Below are positions 5,940-6,077 of a DNA stretch of 6,077 bases, one piece after another. Under the pieces are notes generated by a model that worked only from the letters and a program-made list of their open reading frames with translations, searched no databases and had not been told where the DNA came from. Positions within the stretch are counted from its first letter, which is position 1. The number at the start of each line of letters is the position of its first letter. A program made the position numbers and the translations under genes. This stretch comes from an uncultured Roseburia sp. (GTDB taxonomy: Bacteria > Bacillota > Clostridia > Lachnospirales > Lachnospiraceae): the NCBI GenBank assembly GCA_947057405.1, contig CAMSEJ010000157.1, positions 1 through 6,077 of the forward strand, in the 5' to 3' direction.

Positions 5940-6077
5940 TTGGCAAAGCCCCGTCAGCCAGAGGGCAGGGGATGCGGCGCTCGCTGTGTGACAGGAGTAA
6001 GTGGCTCTAAAGTATCCCATTTACGTGCCCGAATGCGGACGCAACCGCCGGAAACGCGCCTTCCATGGCGCATTCCG
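5940..6077 (+). CDS. Doubtful open frame with TTG start, running off the window
   Basis: A TTG at 5940 is preceded by AGGAGG (5925-5930, overlapping the PBP stop codon) at 9 bases, and 46 codons stay open to the window edge. I do not recognise the product. It is rich in Arg, Pro, Gly and Ser, begins AKPRQPEGRGCGARC, and shows no hydrophobic core pattern. The stretch is about 62% GC by hand count, and a minus-strand frame is also open across much of it, so openness is weak evidence. It may equally be non-coding or part of a repeated element. Coding status is unresolved. Confidence 0.2.
   Translation, partial: MAKPRQPEGRGCGARCVTGVSGSKVSHLRARMRTQPPETRLPWRIP
6031..6077. repeat. GC-rich inverted repeats with two competing pairings at the right edge
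   Basis: CGGAA (6049-6053) pairs with TTCCG (6073-6077), and inside it GCGCC (6056-6060) pairs with GGCGC (6067-6071) around a 6-base loop, forming a 10-bp imperfect hairpin that ends at the window edge. Alternatively GAATGCG (6031-6037) pairs with CGCATTC (6069-6075). No T-run follows within the window, so it cannot be called a terminator. The element may continue beyond the window. Confidence 0.45.

Noticed and set aside
5691..6020. 109-codon minus-strand frame overlapping the PBP 3' end
   Set aside because: It is largely antisense to a well-supported coding region and has no ribosome site or domain that I recognise.
1..6077. CRISPR array, insertion sequence, integrase, toxin-antitoxin pair or defence system
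   Set aside because: No spaced direct repeats, transposase or integrase motifs or paired small genes were seen, and all firmly called genes are core functions. The tRNA gene shows no duplicated 3' end as an attachment site inside the window.

Overview
This looks like an ordinary chromosomal segment of a moderate-GC Gram-positive Firmicute, most likely a Clostridia/Lachnospiraceae-type bacterium. The reasons are the strong AGGAGG-type ribosome sites, the consensus sigma-A promoters, the CvfB and IMPACT-family housekeeping genes, a bacterial acyl-ACP thioesterase, and a class A penicillin-binding protein with a Cys-rich C-terminus of clostridial type. The taxonomic placement is inference from gene style; no marker gene is present.

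The left half is read on the minus strand. In transcription order it holds an IMPACT/YigZ-family protein (3212 to 2574), a tRNA-Gln(CUG) gene (2495 to 2424) with its own consensus promoter and Rho-independent terminator, an acyl-ACP thioesterase (2350 to 1637), a CvfB-like S1-domain RNA-binding protein (1640 to 807) and thioredoxin reductase (789 to beyond position 1, so its C-terminus is missing). The thioesterase and cvfB overlap by 4 bases (ATGA), and trxB begins 17 bases after cvfB, so the three probably form one operon. I see no convincing promoter between the tRNA terminator and the thioesterase.

A 140-base divergent intergenic region (3213-3352) carries back-to-back promoter candidates. 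The one on the plus strand drives a large bifunctional peptidoglycan synthase (class A PBP, 857 residues, 3353-5926) with all glycosyltransferase and transpeptidase motifs intact and a duplicated cysteine module at its C-terminus.

The last 151 bases (5927-6077) are GC-rich. They contain no recognisable gene, one TTG-initiated frame open to the window edge, and inverted repeats with alternative pairings. This is the least explained part of the window.

The functions (redox, RNA binding, lipid release, cell-wall synthesis, translation) are core housekeeping. I found no new multi-gene system. The most notable signals are a 10-bp hairpin at the predicted 5' end of the pre-tRNA leader under a perfect promoter, the PBP C-terminal duplication, and the unexplained right edge.
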